The notes below the pieces were generated by a model. That model had not been told where the DNA came from. It did not search any database and saw only the letters and a list, made by a program, of their open reading frames with translations. Source: Nocardioides caldifontis (GTDB taxonomy: Bacteria > Actinomycetota > Actinomycetes > Propionibacteriales > Nocardioidaceae). From it: DNA of 64,000 nucleotides. The translations under genes were made by a program, and so were the position numbers. The stretch lies in NCBI RefSeq assembly GCF_008087345.1, contig NZ_ML701735.1, positions 124,001-188,000 on the forward strand, in the 5' to 3' direction. Below, one piece after another: positions 23,974-32,630 of the stretch. Position 1 is the first letter of the stretch; each line of letters opens with the position of its first letter.

Positions 23974-25610
23974 GCCTGCTCCCCTGGGTCCATGTGCGGG
24001 TAGCGGTGGTCCTTCGGCGGGTCGAAGGTCTCCTTGATGCTGCGCGGCGAGGTCCAGCGCAGCAGGTTCGACATCGCGCCCGCCTTGTCGTTGGTGCCCG
24101 ACGCGCGGCCGCCGCCGAACGGCTGCTGGCCGACCACGGCACCGGTCGGCTTGTCGTTGACGTAGAAGTTGCCGGCCGCGAACCGGAGCCGCTCGGTGGC
24201 CCAGGCGATCGCGCGGCGGTCCTGCGCGACGACGGCGCCGGTGAGGGCGTACGGCGCCGCGCTCTCCATCTGGTCGACGACCGTCTCGAAGTCACCGTCG
24301 TCGTAGACGTGCACCGCGAGGATCGGCCCGAAGTACTCGGTCGTGAACATCTCGTCGTCGGGCTCGCCCTGCACGATCGTCGGCCGGACGAACCAGCCCA
24401 CCGAGTCGTCGAGCTCGCCGCCGACGAGCACGTCGAGCCGCTCGTCGGAGTGCGCCCGCTCGACCACCTTGCGGTGCTTGGCGAAGGCACGCTCGTCGAT
24501 CACCGCGCCCATGAAGTTCGACAGGTCGGTGACGTCGCCCATGGGCAGCGCCTCGGTCTCCCCGAGGAGGTCGTCGCGCATCCGCTCCCACACCGAGCGG
24601 GCGACGTACGCGCGGGAGGCCGCGGAGCACTTCTGGCCCTGGAACTCGAAGGCGCCGCGGATCAGCGCGACCCGCAGCACGTCGGGGTCCGCCGACGGGT
24701 GGGCGACGACGAAGTCCTTGCCGCCGGTCTCCCCGACGATGCGGGGGTAGGCGCGGTAGCCGGTGATGTTCTCCCCCACCGTGCGCCACAGGTGCTGGAA
24801 GGTCGCCGTGGAACCGGTGAAGTGGATGCCGGCCAGGTGCGGGTGGCGCAGCGCGACCTCGGAGACGTCGATGCCGTCGCCGGGGAGCAGGTTGATCACG
24901 CCCGGCGGGAGCCCGGCCTCCTCGAGCAGCTCCATGGTCAGGTGGGCGGCGAGCTGCTGGGTGGGCGACGGCTTCCACAGCACGGTGTTGCCCATCAGCG
25001 CGGGTGCCGTCGGGAGGTTGCCGGCGATCGCGGTGAAGTTGAACGGGGTGATCGCGTAGACGAACCCCTCGAGCGGCCGGTGGTCGCTGCGGTTCCAGAC
25101 GCCGCGGGCGTGGGCCATCGGCTGCTCCGCGAGGATCCGCGAGGCGAAGTGCACGTTGTAGCGCCAGAAGTCGATGAGCTCGCAGGCGCTGTCGATCTCG
25201 GCCTGGAACGCCGTCTTCGACTGGCCGAGCATCGTGGCCGCGTTGAGCCGCTGGCGCCACGAGCCGGCGAGCAGGTCGGCCGCCTTGAGCAGCACCGCAG
25301 CCCGGTCGTCGAAGTCCATCGCGGCCCACCCCGGGGCGGCTTCCTCCGCCGCCGCGATCGCCGCCTCGGCGTCCGCGCGCGAGGCGTGGTGGCCGACGCC
25401 GAGCACGTGCTGGTGGTCGTGGGGCTGCACGACCCGGAGCGCGCGGCCACCGCCGGGGACCTTGCGACCCCCGATCGTCGCGGTGAGCTCCACCGTCGTC
25501 GCCTCCTGGCGGGCCAGCTCAGCCTCGAGGGCGGCGCGCTCGGGCGAGCCGGGGGCGTAGGTGAGCGTCGGCTCGTTGACCGGTGGGGGCGGGGCGGTCA
25601 CGGCATCCAT
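23970..25610 (-). CDS. pruA: L-glutamate gamma-semialdehyde (P5C) dehydrogenase
   Basis: NAD-dependent aldehyde dehydrogenase that converts glutamate gamma-semialdehyde/P5C to glutamate, the second step of proline catabolism. The 546-residue protein is the monofunctional actinobacterial type. The general base Glu (about 294 in VGETGGKD) and catalytic Cys (about 328 in FQGQKCSAASRAY) are present, as are ITPFNFTAIAGNLP and the C-terminal PFGGGRASGTNDKAG. The start ATG at 25610 gives MDAVTAPPPPVNEP; the ribosome site is weak. It lies 42 bases downstream of the DUF6912 gene and 4-base overlaps the small membrane protein gene. Proline dehydrogenase is not in the window. Confidence 0.93.
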   Translation of the reverse strand: MDAVTAPPPPVNEPTLTYAPGSPERAALEAELARQEATTVELTATIGGRKVPGGGRALRVVQPHDHQHVLGVGHHASRADAEAAIAAAEEAAPGWAAMDFDDRAAVLLKAADLLAGSWRQRLNAATMLGQSKTAFQAEIDSACELIDFWRYNVHFASRILAEQPMAHARGVWNRSDHRPLEGFVYAITPFNFTAIAGNLPTAPALMGNTVLWKPSPTQQLAAHLTMELLEEAGLPPGVINLLPGDGIDVSEVALRHPHLAGIHFTGSTATFQHLWRTVGENITGYRAYPRIVGETGGKDFVVAHPSADPDVLRVALIRGAFEFQGQKCSAASRAYVARSVWERMRDDLLGETEALPMGDVTDLSNFMGAVIDERAFAKHRKVVERAHSDERLDVLVGGELDDSVGWFVRPTIVQGEPDDEMFTTEYFGPILAVHVYDDGDFETVVDQMESAAPYALTGAVVAQDRRAIAWATERLRFAAGNFYVNDKPTGAVVGQQPFGGGRASGTNDKAGAMSNLLRWTSPRSIKETFDPPKDHRYPHMDPGEQA

Positions 25611-25652
25611 GCCCCGATCGTGGCACGTCCGGATGGCCACCCCAACCTCCGG

Positions 25653-26144
25653 TCAGGAGGTCGGAGCCCAGCGCTCCACGAGGCCGTCGAGCTCGGAGGC
25701 GGCGTACCACTCCAGGTCGTGGTCGAGGCAGCGCGCCAGCGCCTCCTCCTCCCCCGGGTCGTCCGGCGCGACCGCCCGCGCAGCCGCCACGTCGTCGGCC
25801 GCCGCGTCGGAGTCGACGTGCACCGCGGCGAACCGCCGCAGCGGCACCGGCTGCTCGAGCGTCACCGCGCTGACGTCGGAGCCCTCCCGCGGCCGGACGA
25901 GCCCGTCGGCGACGTCGACCGCCACGACGACCCGGACCGCGGGCTCGTCAGGGGCGAGCAGCCGGACGGCGTCGAGCGACGCCACGGTCATCGCCGCGAA
26001 CTCCAGCTCCTCCTCGTCCTCGGAGCCCAGCTCGGCCGCCAGCCGCGGCGTCACCGCGTGGCCGGCGAGCGGTGCGGGGCCCAGCCCGCCCTGCAGGACC
26101 GCCTCCCGCAGCAGCCTCGGGCTGCACGGCACGTAGACCCTCAT
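25653..26144 (-). CDS. DUF6912-type conserved actinobacterial protein
   Basis: A 163-residue soluble protein beginning MRVYVPCSPRLLREAV with the acidic segment EDEEELEFAAMTVASLDAV, as in the small actinobacterial DUF6912 family. No catalytic motif is visible. The ATG at 26144 overlaps the WS/DGAT stop (ATGA), so translation is coupled to the acyltransferase. Function unknown; the family assignment is by pattern memory. Confidence 0.6.
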   Translation of the reverse strand: MRVYVPCSPRLLREAVLQGGLGPAPLAGHAVTPRLAAELGSEDEEELEFAAMTVASLDAVRLLAPDEPAVRVVVAVDVADGLVRPREGSDVSAVTLEQPVPLRRFAAVHVDSDAAADDVAAARAVAPDDPGEEEALARCLDHDLEWYAASELDGLVERWAPTS

Positions 26145-27523
26145 CGGCCGCGGGGGGCGCGTCGGGTCTCGGACACGGTGTCGACCAGCTCGTCGACCGC
26201 CTCGGCGATGCACTGGGCGATCACGTCGACGTCGGGCAGCGCGTCACGGTCACCGGTGATGCCGTAGTGCACCCCGCCGTCGTACGACGTCACGCCGATC
26301 GCCAGGGCCTGGCCGGGGAGGAGCGGCTGGACGGGGTAGCTCTCGAGCATCCGCGCCCCCGCGGCGTACAACGGGAACTGCGGTCCGGGCACGTTGGTGA
26401 CGACCAGGTTGAACCCCCGTTGCGGGGCGTTCGCCGCGACGCGTGCGCCGAGCGCGTGGAAGGTGGTCGGCGCGAAGCCGCCGACGCCGATCAGCCGGAG
26501 CGCCGAGACCGCCTTGCCGGTCTCCTTGTGCGCCTTGAGCGCGTAGGACACCTGGTGGAGCCGTACGACGGGGCTGGGCTCGCCGATCGGGAGGTTCAGC
26601 AGGTGGCCGACCACCTGGCTGCCCAGCGACGTCGGCTCGAGGTCCTTGTCGAGGATGCTCATCGGCACCATCGCCCGGAGCTGTCGGCTGCTGTGCACCG
26701 GCTCCGCCCGCGTCATCAGCCAGGCCCGCAGCGCGCCGGTGATCGTGGCGAGCACGACGTCGTTGACCGTGCCGCCGTGGAACCGGCGCACCTTGCGGTA
26801 GTCGTCGAGCTCGGTGCGGACGGTCACGAAGCGGCGTTGCTGCGAGAGCGTGGCCTGCAAGGGGGACTCCGGCGAGGTCCGCCGGGACCCTCCGACCGGA
26901 AGCAGCCGGGCCACGGCCTCCGCACCCTGCTTGACCAGCGGCAGCACCGACGGCGGATGGGTGACCTTCTCGCGGATCGCGTCGGCGACGAGCACCGCGG
27001 CCGACGGCTCGGGGCGTGGGGTCCAGTCGTCGGGGACGCGCTCGCGCACGACGGTGTCGTTGTCGAGGATGACCTGGCCGAGGTCGATCGTGGAGATGCC
27101 GTCGACGAGCGTCTGGTGGGACTTGACGAGGATCGCGAAGCGGCCGTCGTCGAGCCCTTCGATGAGGTACATCTCCCACAGCGGCCGGGCGCGGTCGAGC
27201 GGGCGGGTGATGATGCGGCCCACGAGCTCCTGGAGCTGGGCCATCGACCCCGGCCGCGGGAGCGCGGACTGCCGCACGTGGTAGGTCAGGTCGAAGTCGT
27301 CGTCGTCGACCCAGACGGGCGGGACGAACCCCCCGGGCACCGACATCAGCCGCTGGCGGTAGCGCGGCACGAAGGCGAGCCGGTCGGCCACCAGCGACAC
27401 GAGACGACGGTGGTCGAACCCGTCCTCGGGCGGCTCGAAGACCTCCAGCGTCGCGAGGTGCATCGGCGTGGTGGCCGAGTCGACGGCCAGCAGCTCGAGG
27501 TCGCCGGGGCGGAGCCGGTCCAT
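26141..27523 (-). CDS. WS/DGAT-family acyltransferase with altered active-site motif
   Basis: Wax ester synthase/diacylglycerol acyltransferase family member, 460 residues. Enzymes of this family esterify fatty alcohols or diacylglycerol with acyl-CoA for neutral-lipid storage. Recognisable blocks: the N-terminal DLELLAVDSATTPMHLATLEVFEP, the segment LWEMYLIEGLDDGRFAILVK, and the C-terminal NLVVTNVPGP and DGGVHYGITGDRDALPD. The HHxxxDG active-site motif reads HQTLVDG (about 136-142): the second His is Gln, encoded cag. In characterised members the second His is the catalytic base, so activity is uncertain. ATG at 27523. First gene of the unit with the DUF6912 gene and pruA. Confidence 0.88.
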   Translation of the reverse strand: MDRLRPGDLELLAVDSATTPMHLATLEVFEPPEDGFDHRRLVSLVADRLAFVPRYRQRLMSVPGGFVPPVWVDDDDFDLTYHVRQSALPRPGSMAQLQELVGRIITRPLDRARPLWEMYLIEGLDDGRFAILVKSHQTLVDGISTIDLGQVILDNDTVVRERVPDDWTPRPEPSAAVLVADAIREKVTHPPSVLPLVKQGAEAVARLLPVGGSRRTSPESPLQATLSQQRRFVTVRTELDDYRKVRRFHGGTVNDVVLATITGALRAWLMTRAEPVHSSRQLRAMVPMSILDKDLEPTSLGSQVVGHLLNLPIGEPSPVVRLHQVSYALKAHKETGKAVSALRLIGVGGFAPTTFHALGARVAANAPQRGFNLVVTNVPGPQFPLYAAGARMLESYPVQPLLPGQALAIGVTSYDGGVHYGITGDRDALPDVDVIAQCIAEAVDELVDTVSETRRAPRGR

Positions 27524-27612
27524 CGTGCCCGTGCCCCCTCTCCCCGGTCGTCGTGGTGCGCATGCGATTCTGACAGACGTCTCCTGCTGCCCGGTCCGAG
27601 AAGGGGTTCGAC

Positions 27613-28929
27613 GTGGTCTTCGCGCACGGTATCGGCGGCAGCGCGGACCTCCCGATCTCCATGCCGTTCGCGCTCGCGGGCGGTTCGGCCGCGCTCGCGG
27701 TGTCGTTCCTGGTCCTCGTCCTCGCCTGGCGCACCCCCCGCTTCGACGCCGCCACGCAGGGCCACCCGGTGCCCCGGCCGCTCGCCCGGCTGGTCGACAG
27801 CGGTGCCCTCACCGCGGTCGCGCGGGTGATCGGGTTGCTGTTCACCGGATACGTGGTCTGGGCGGCGCTGGCCGGCCCCGACCGGCTGACGAACCCGACG
27901 TTCGGCGTCGTCTACGTGCTGCTGTGGGTGGGCGTCGTCCCGGCGTCGTTGCTGTTCGGCCCGTTCTACAAGGCGGTCAACCCGGTGCGCAGCGTGCACT
28001 GGCTGCTCTCCCGCGCGACCGGCGGCCGCCCGTCGACGGGGATGGTGGAGCTGCCGGGCTGGGTCGGGCTGTGGCCGGCGGCGCTGGGGCTGCTCGCGTT
28101 CGTGTGGCTCGAGCTGGTCGCCCCGGAGTCGAACTACCTGTGGACGATCCGGCTGTGGTTCGCGGCGTACTTCGTCATCGTGCTCGTCGGCGCCGCGCTC
28201 TTCGGGGACCGGTGGATCGCCGCGGCGGACCCGTTCGAGGCGTACTCGACGCTCGTCGGCCACCTCTCTCCGTGGGGGCGGCTCGCTGACGGCACCCTCG
28301 TGTGGCGCAGCCCGATGCGCAACCTCGACGCCATCGAGCCGGCGCCCGGGCTGGTGGCGGCCGTGTCGGTCCTGCTCGGCAGCACCGCCTTCGACAGCTT
28401 CCAGGACTCGCTGGCGTGGGTGCGGTTCACCACCGAGACCGACCTGCCCGACGTGCCGCTCAACACCGTCGCGCTGGTGGTGTTCTGCGCGATGGTGGGA
28501 GCGCTGTTCGTCGCGGCCACCGTCGCGGCACCTCCGGAGACCGGCGAGGAAAGGGGCCGGCTGCCCGCGCTGTTCGCGCACTCGCTGGTGCCGATCGTGG
28601 TCGGCTACATGGTGGCCCACTACCTGAACTACTTCGTCGAGGTGGGCCAGCAGACGCTCGTCTACCTCAGCGACCCGATGGTCGACGGCTCCGACTACCT
28701 CGGCACCGCCGACCTGCAGGTGAACTACTGGCTCACCCTTCACCCCGGGTTCCTCGCGACCACGAAGGTGGTGGCGATCGTCGCCGGCCACGTCCTCGGC
28801 GTCGTCGCCGCGCACGACCGGGCGATGAAGCTGCTCCCGGTGCGCCACCAGCTCACCGGCCAGCTCCCGCTGCTCGTGGTGATGGTCGGGTTCACCCTCG
28901 GCGGGCTCTACCTGCTGCTGACCGTCTGA
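27613..28929 (+). CDS. Polytopic membrane protein (actinobacterial AHGxGG family)
   Basis: A 438-residue protein with about nine membrane helices. It begins VVFAHGIGGSADLPI, the opening of an actinobacterial membrane-protein family sometimes labelled fenitrothion hydrolase in databases; that name rests on weak evidence and I do not adopt it. There is no signal peptide and no clear enzymatic motif beyond the N-terminal His and scattered conserved His/Asp (VAHYLNYFVEVGQQ; LTLHPGFLATTKVVAI). GTG at 27613 follows AAGGGG by 6 bases. Its 3' end overlaps the convergent CpaE-like gene by 22 bases. Confidence 0.7.
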   Translation: MVFAHGIGGSADLPISMPFALAGGSAALAVSFLVLVLAWRTPRFDAATQGHPVPRPLARLVDSGALTAVARVIGLLFTGYVVWAALAGPDRLTNPTFGVVYVLLWVGVVPASLLFGPFYKAVNPVRSVHWLLSRATGGRPSTGMVELPGWVGLWPAALGLLAFVWLELVAPESNYLWTIRLWFAAYFVIVLVGAALFGDRWIAAADPFEAYSTLVGHLSPWGRLADGTLVWRSPMRNLDAIEPAPGLVAAVSVLLGSTAFDSFQDSLAWVRFTTETDLPDVPLNTVALVVFCAMVGALFVAATVAAPPETGEERGRLPALFAHSLVPIVVGYMVAHYLNYFVEVGQQTLVYLSDPMVDGSDYLGTADLQVNYWLTLHPGFLATTKVVAIVAGHVLGVVAAHDRAMKLLPVRHQLTGQLPLLVVMVGFTLGGLYLLLTV

Positions 28930-30221
28930 CGCCGGCGGCGCCACCACCGCCCGGCTCCGACCGAGGCTGCCGGGAGCAGCTCGTCGGCGAGCGCAGCCAC
29001 CGCACGGCGCAGCGGCCCGTCACCGGACTCCGGCAGCGGGCGGCCCGAGACGAGCGCGCGATCGGCACCGACCCGGTCCTCCGGGAGGAAGGTCACCGGC
29101 GCCGTCGCGGCCACCCCGCGGACCAGCGTGCGCACCTGCTCCTCCGACCAGCCGAGCGACGGACGCATCCGGTTCACCACCACGTGCACCCCCTCGGCGC
29201 CGCGCAGCTCGAGCAGCTCCGGAAGGGCCCGGGCGAGGGTGGTCAGCCCCAAGGGGTCGGCGGAGCCCACGACGACGACGTCCTCGGCCGCGGTCAGCGC
29301 CGCGACGCTGACGTCGTCGCGGTGGTGGCTGCCGGGGAACGCGTCGACCACGTCGTCGGGAAGCCCGGGGCCGGCGTCGACGACCACCAGCGGGTCGAGC
29401 TCCGTGGCCACGCCGAGGAGCTCCTCGAACGGCTGCGGCCGGACCTCGCGCCACCGCTGAGGCCGCGGCAGCCCGCTGAGGATCCGCAGCCCGGGGCCGA
29501 CGGTCCGCGCCGTCGCGGCGAGGGTGGCGACGTCGAGCTCCCCGCCGTTCGCCAGCCGTACGGCGGCCAGCAGCCCGCTCACCTCGTCGAGCACGGCGAG
29601 GTGCTGGGCGACCGCCCCGCCGTAGGGGTCGGCGTCGAGGAGCAGGGTGCGGGTGCCCCGGGCCGCTGCCTCGGCCGCCAGCCCGACGGCGACCGTCGTG
29701 CGTCCCGGCGCACCGTGGGGGCCCCAGACCGCGACGAGGCGCCCGTCGGCGCCGCCGCTCCCGCCACTCCGCGTGGGCACCTCGTCCACCTGCGGGACCA
29801 CCGTCCGGGCCGGCCCGGCGCCGAGCTCCTGGTGGACGGCCGCCGCCACGTGGTCGGGCAGCGAGTCCACGCTCCCCTCGTCCACCACGCGGGCGACCCC
29901 GATCCGCAGCAGCCGGGCACGGGCCGCGACGAGCTCCTCGCCCCGGGCGTCGGCGGCCGGCGGCGCGACGACCGCGACCGTGCGCACCCCGCAGCCCGCC
30001 AGGCGCGCCACGCTGTCGGCGTCGAGCCCGGTGAGCCGGTCCGAGACCACCGCCACCTGCGCCGTGCCGGCAGCAGCCGCGGCGAGCAGGTCGGTCACGT
30101 CGAGGCAGCGCCGCACGAGCACCACCCGCCGGGACGCCGCAGAGAGCGCCCGGACCGCCGCCGGCTCCCAGCCCGCCGGGCCGGCGGCCAGGAGCACCCC
30201 GACCCGCTCCGTCGCCACCAC
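28908..30221 (-). CDS. CpaE/TadZ-like MinD-family ATPase
   Basis: A 437-residue protein with an N-terminal receiver-like pseudo-domain (VAVVSDRLTGLDADSVARL) and a C-terminal MinD/ParA-type domain. The P-loop reads GPHGAPGRTT (about 167-176), so the usual GK(T/S) Lys is Arg. The next conserved block, LLLDADPYGG, and the later VVVDAGPGLPD and VVVGSADPLGL are present. CpaE/TadZ proteins position Tad pilus machinery at the membrane. GTG start at 30221, 2 bases after the CpaB-like stop, with GAGGACGG upstream. Its partner genes are the CpaB-like gene upstream and, by inference, the tadA cluster 20 kb away. Confidence 0.75.
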   Translation of the reverse strand: MVATERVGVLLAAGPAGWEPAAVRALSAASRRVVLVRRCLDVTDLLAAAAAGTAQVAVVSDRLTGLDADSVARLAGCGVRTVAVVAPPAADARGEELVAARARLLRIGVARVVDEGSVDSLPDHVAAAVHQELGAGPARTVVPQVDEVPTRSGGSGGADGRLVAVWGPHGAPGRTTVAVGLAAEAAARGTRTLLLDADPYGGAVAQHLAVLDEVSGLLAAVRLANGGELDVATLAATARTVGPGLRILSGLPRPQRWREVRPQPFEELLGVATELDPLVVVDAGPGLPDDVVDAFPGSHHRDDVSVAALTAAEDVVVVGSADPLGLTTLARALPELLELRGAEGVHVVVNRMRPSLGWSEEQVRTLVRGVAATAPVTFLPEDRVGADRALVSGRPLPESGDGPLRRAVAALADELLPAASVGAGRWWRRRRQTVSSR

Positions 30222-30223
30222 GC

Positions 30224-30889
30224 TCAGCCGTCCTCGCCGGAGCGCGCGACGACCAGCACCGAGGCCTCGCCCCCGAGCCGGCCGACCACGCCGGCCACCA
30301 GGTCCTCGTCGTCGCCCGCCACGCCCACGACGACCTGGCGGGTCCCGGCTCCGCGGGAGACGCTCAGCACCGGAACCGCGGACAGCACCCTCTCGGCGGC
30401 TTGCTCATCGGTGGCCGTCTCCTCGGAGCCGGTCGCCCACACGTCGACGACCGACCCGGCACGCACGCTGCTCGGGACCCGGCCGGGGTCCACGCTCAGG
30501 GGGAGCTCGACCAGCCCGTCCGTCGTACCTCCGAGCGCGGCGCGTGGGACGAGCTCGCCCTGGCCGACCGGGCGGACCAGCACCGCGCCGACCGCGGCGT
30601 CGACGTCGCCGGTGAGGTAGCGGTCCGCCTCCGCCTCGTCCTCGAAGCGCAGCCGGACCGTCCCGAGGTCGTCGGCGCGCAGCTCCTGGCCGCTCGCGAG
30701 CGGGCGGGCGGCGGTGAGCACCGCGACGGTGTCGTCGGCGCCGGCGAGCACCTTCGCGCCGACGAGCACCGAGCCGAAGACCAGCAGGAGGCCGGCGGCC
30801 AGCCGCGGGTCGCGCCACGACGGGCGCGGGCCCCGGGTGGCCGGCGGCGACGTCGGCGTGGTGGCTGCGGGGGTCCTCAGGGCGCTCAC
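30224..30889 (-). CDS. CpaB/RcpC-like SAF-domain Flp pilus assembly protein
   Basis: A 221-residue protein with a Pro/Thr-rich N-terminus, one membrane segment (LAAGLLLVFGSVLVGAKVLAG) and an extracytoplasmic SAF/beta-clip domain (VAVLTAARPLASGQELRADDLGTVRL). The second half (VELPLSVDPGRVPSSVRAGSVVDVWATG) matches CpaB/RcpC proteins of Flp pilus systems. Start set at GTG 30889; an upstream GTG (30925) would add 12 residues with no support. It heads the two-gene unit with the CpaE-like ATPase and is divergent from the HTH gene. Confidence 0.75.
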   Translation of the reverse strand: MSALRTPAATTPTSPPATRGPRPSWRDPRLAAGLLLVFGSVLVGAKVLAGADDTVAVLTAARPLASGQELRADDLGTVRLRFEDEAEADRYLTGDVDAAVGAVLVRPVGQGELVPRAALGGTTDGLVELPLSVDPGRVPSSVRAGSVVDVWATGSEETATDEQAAERVLSAVPVLSVSRGAGTRQVVVGVAGDDEDLVAGVVGRLGGEASVLVVARSGEDG

Positions 30890-30999
30890 CGCACGATGAT
30901 CAGGTGCGCACCCTCCGTCCACCAAACCGAAAGGGGCTCGAAACGCCCCAAACGAAGGTAAAGATTCCTTCCGGCCGTCAGGAGTGCCATAGTGGCGCC

Positions 31000-31242
31000 A
31001 TGAGCGCCACTCCCCGGTTCCTCACGCTGCCCGACGTCGCGGAGATCCTGAACACCTCGCTCGCGCAGGTCACCGCGCTGGTGCGTCGGGGCGAGCTGCG
31101 GGCCCTCAAGCTGGGCGGTCGCGGACAGTGGCGGGTGGAGACCTCAGAGCTCGAGGCGTTCATCGAGCGGATGTACGAGGAGACCCAGCAGCAGCTGCGC
31201 GAGCAGGGCAAGATGCCCGCCGCCGAGGGCGTCTCCGAGTAG
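31000..31242 (+). CDS. Excisionase/BldC-type helix-turn-helix DNA-binding protein
   Basis: An 80-residue MerR-like/excisionase-fold DNA-binding protein: FLTLPDVAEILNTSLAQVTALVRRGELRALKLGGRGQWRVETSELEAFI is the helix-turn-helix and wing. A charged C-terminal helix (MYEETQQQLREQ) may mediate oligomerisation. It is close in design to BldC but is a separate branch, so I give no symbol. The ATG at 31000 has AGGAG 15 bases upstream, too far to act well; CATAGT at 30988-30993 could be a -10 box for leaderless expression. Target unknown; the divergent cpaB-like gene is a possible one. Confidence 0.8.
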   Translation: MSATPRFLTLPDVAEILNTSLAQVTALVRRGELRALKLGGRGQWRVETSELEAFIERMYEETQQQLREQGKMPAAEGVSE

Positions 31243-31245
31243 CCC

Positions 31246-31776
31246 TCACCCCCGCAGCACGGCCACCGCGGCGAAGGGCACCAGCTCCAGCCGGCCCTCC
31301 TCGGCGAGCTCCAGGAAGTCGGCGCCGACGCGGGCCAGCACCCCTCCCCGCCGCTCGCCGTCGGTGCGGACGACGGTCACGCGACCGCCCTCCTCGGCCA
31401 GCCGGCGCACCACGGAGCCGAGGCCGAGCCGCGCCGCCACGCCGCGGAGAGGCTCCGGGCGGGCGCCGTGCGACAGCCCGCGGGCACCGAGCAGCGCAGA
31501 GAGGGAGACCACCGCGTCCGGACCGGGCCCCTCGTTCACGACGAGGCACCACCCCGCGCCGACCCGCCCGAGCCGGCCGCGGACCGGCCCGGCGCCGAGA
31601 ACGGTCAGCTCGACCTCGTGGCCGACCGAGGCGTGCAGCCTGGAGGCGAGGTCGACCTCGGAGTACTCCGCCCGGGCCAGCTCGGCGACGTCGGCGTCCC
31701 GCTGGGCGAGGGCGAGCCCCTCCGCCTGCTGCTCCAGGTCGTCGAAGAGCTCGAGCAGCGCGCGTTCCCACCCCAC
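31246..31776 (-). CDS. Conserved actinobacterial protein of unknown function
   Basis: A 176-residue soluble protein. From GTG at 31776 (GAGGG 7 bases upstream) it opens with an acidic helical segment (RALLELFDDLEQQAEGLALAQRDADVAELARAEYSEVDLASRL). A beta-rich segment follows (VGHEVELTVLGAGPVRGRLGRVGAGWCLVVNEG) that looks like a small Sm-like barrel, and a second helical/beta part completes it. Longer readings up to 31914 are open but would run through the promoter of the LysM gene. Similar proteins are sometimes auto-named Fis family without basis. It converges with the HTH gene (3 bases between stops). Confidence 0.6.
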   Translation of the reverse strand: MGWERALLELFDDLEQQAEGLALAQRDADVAELARAEYSEVDLASRLHASVGHEVELTVLGAGPVRGRLGRVGAGWCLVVNEGPGPDAVVSLSALLGARGLSHGARPEPLRGVAARLGLGSVVRRLAEEGGRVTVVRTDGERRGGVLARVGADFLELAEEGRLELVPFAAVAVLRG

Positions 31777-31828
31777 CCCGAAACCCTCACCCAGCCACCG
31801 GAGCGTGTCAACAGCCACCGACCTGCGC

Positions 31829-31858
31829 TTGACCGTGACGTCGAACGACACGTAGAAA
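31829..31858 (+). promoter_or_regulatory. Predicted promoter of the LysM gene
   Basis: TTGACC (31829-31834), an 18-base spacer and TAGAAA (31853-31858), followed by about 30 bases to the ribosome site AGGGG and the ATG at 31896. It fits the housekeeping sigma pattern. Confidence 0.5.
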
Positions 31859-31895
31859 CGGCAAACGTCGTCAAACAACGGGGTCAGGGGTTGAG

Positions 31896-32630
31896 ATGGT
31901 CCAAAGCACGCCACTTCGTCGCAGTGTCACGGGTTTGGTGCTGGTGGGTGCCGGTGCCGCCGCCGCGTTCCGGGAGGTCGGGCCGACCGTGCGGACCGCG
32001 CTCGATCGGATGGGTGCCGAGTCCGCGGCGCTCGACGTCCGGTTGTCGGGGGTGCTGGTCGTCCTCGGTGCGGCGGTGGCGGCGCTCGCGTCGGCGTGGC
32101 TCGTGCTCTGCCTCGTGGTCGTCGCCCTCGACGAGGTGCGCGGCGGGCCGGTGCAGGCGGGCGGGCTCCTCCGGCCGGTGCTGCTGCGTGGGGTGCTCGG
32201 GGCGGCGTGCGTCTCGGCGGGCACGCTGGCCGGTCCGGCGTACGCCGTGGAGCCGCAGCAGCCGGCGCTGGAGCTCCGGGCCGAGTCCGCCGGGCCCCCG
32301 GCCTGGCTGCTCGACGGGCTGCTGCTCCCCGACCGGGTCACGGACGACGGCCCGGATCCCCGGCGACAGTCGTCGTCGCCGTCGCCCTCGTCACCGTCGG
32401 CCCCCTCGTCACCGTCCGCGGTTCGTCGGGTCCGTCCCGGCGACACGCTCTGGGGGTTGGCCGAGCGGCTGCTCGTCGAGGCCGATGCACGGGTCACGAC
32501 CGCCGACGTCGCCGAGGGGTCGCGGCTGCTGCACGCCGCCAACCGCGCCGTGGTCGGCCCGGACCCGGACCTGATCCGTCCCGGCACCGTGCTCCGCATC
32601 CCCGCCGAGCTGACGGGGGCGGACCGGTGA
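31896..32630 (+). CDS. Membrane protein with C-terminal LysM domain
   Basis: A 244-residue protein with three hydrophobic segments in the first half (about 12-28, 48-76 and 92-115), a Pro/Ser-rich linker (about 160-178) and one LysM domain (RRVRPGDTLWGLAERLL ... LIRPGTVLRIP, about 180-238). LysM binds N-acetylglucosamine in peptidoglycan, so the protein probably ties a membrane anchor to the wall. ATG at 31896 has AGGGG 6 bases upstream. Its stop overlaps the DUF6459 start by 4 bases (GTGA). Confidence 0.8.
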   Translation: MVQSTPLRRSVTGLVLVGAGAAAAFREVGPTVRTALDRMGAESAALDVRLSGVLVVLGAAVAALASAWLVLCLVVVALDEVRGGPVQAGGLLRPVLLRGVLGAACVSAGTLAGPAYAVEPQQPALELRAESAGPPAWLLDGLLLPDRVTDDGPDPRRQSSSPSPSSPSAPSSPSAVRRVRPGDTLWGLAERLLVEADARVTTADVAEGSRLLHAANRAVVGPDPDLIRPGTVLRIPAELTGADR

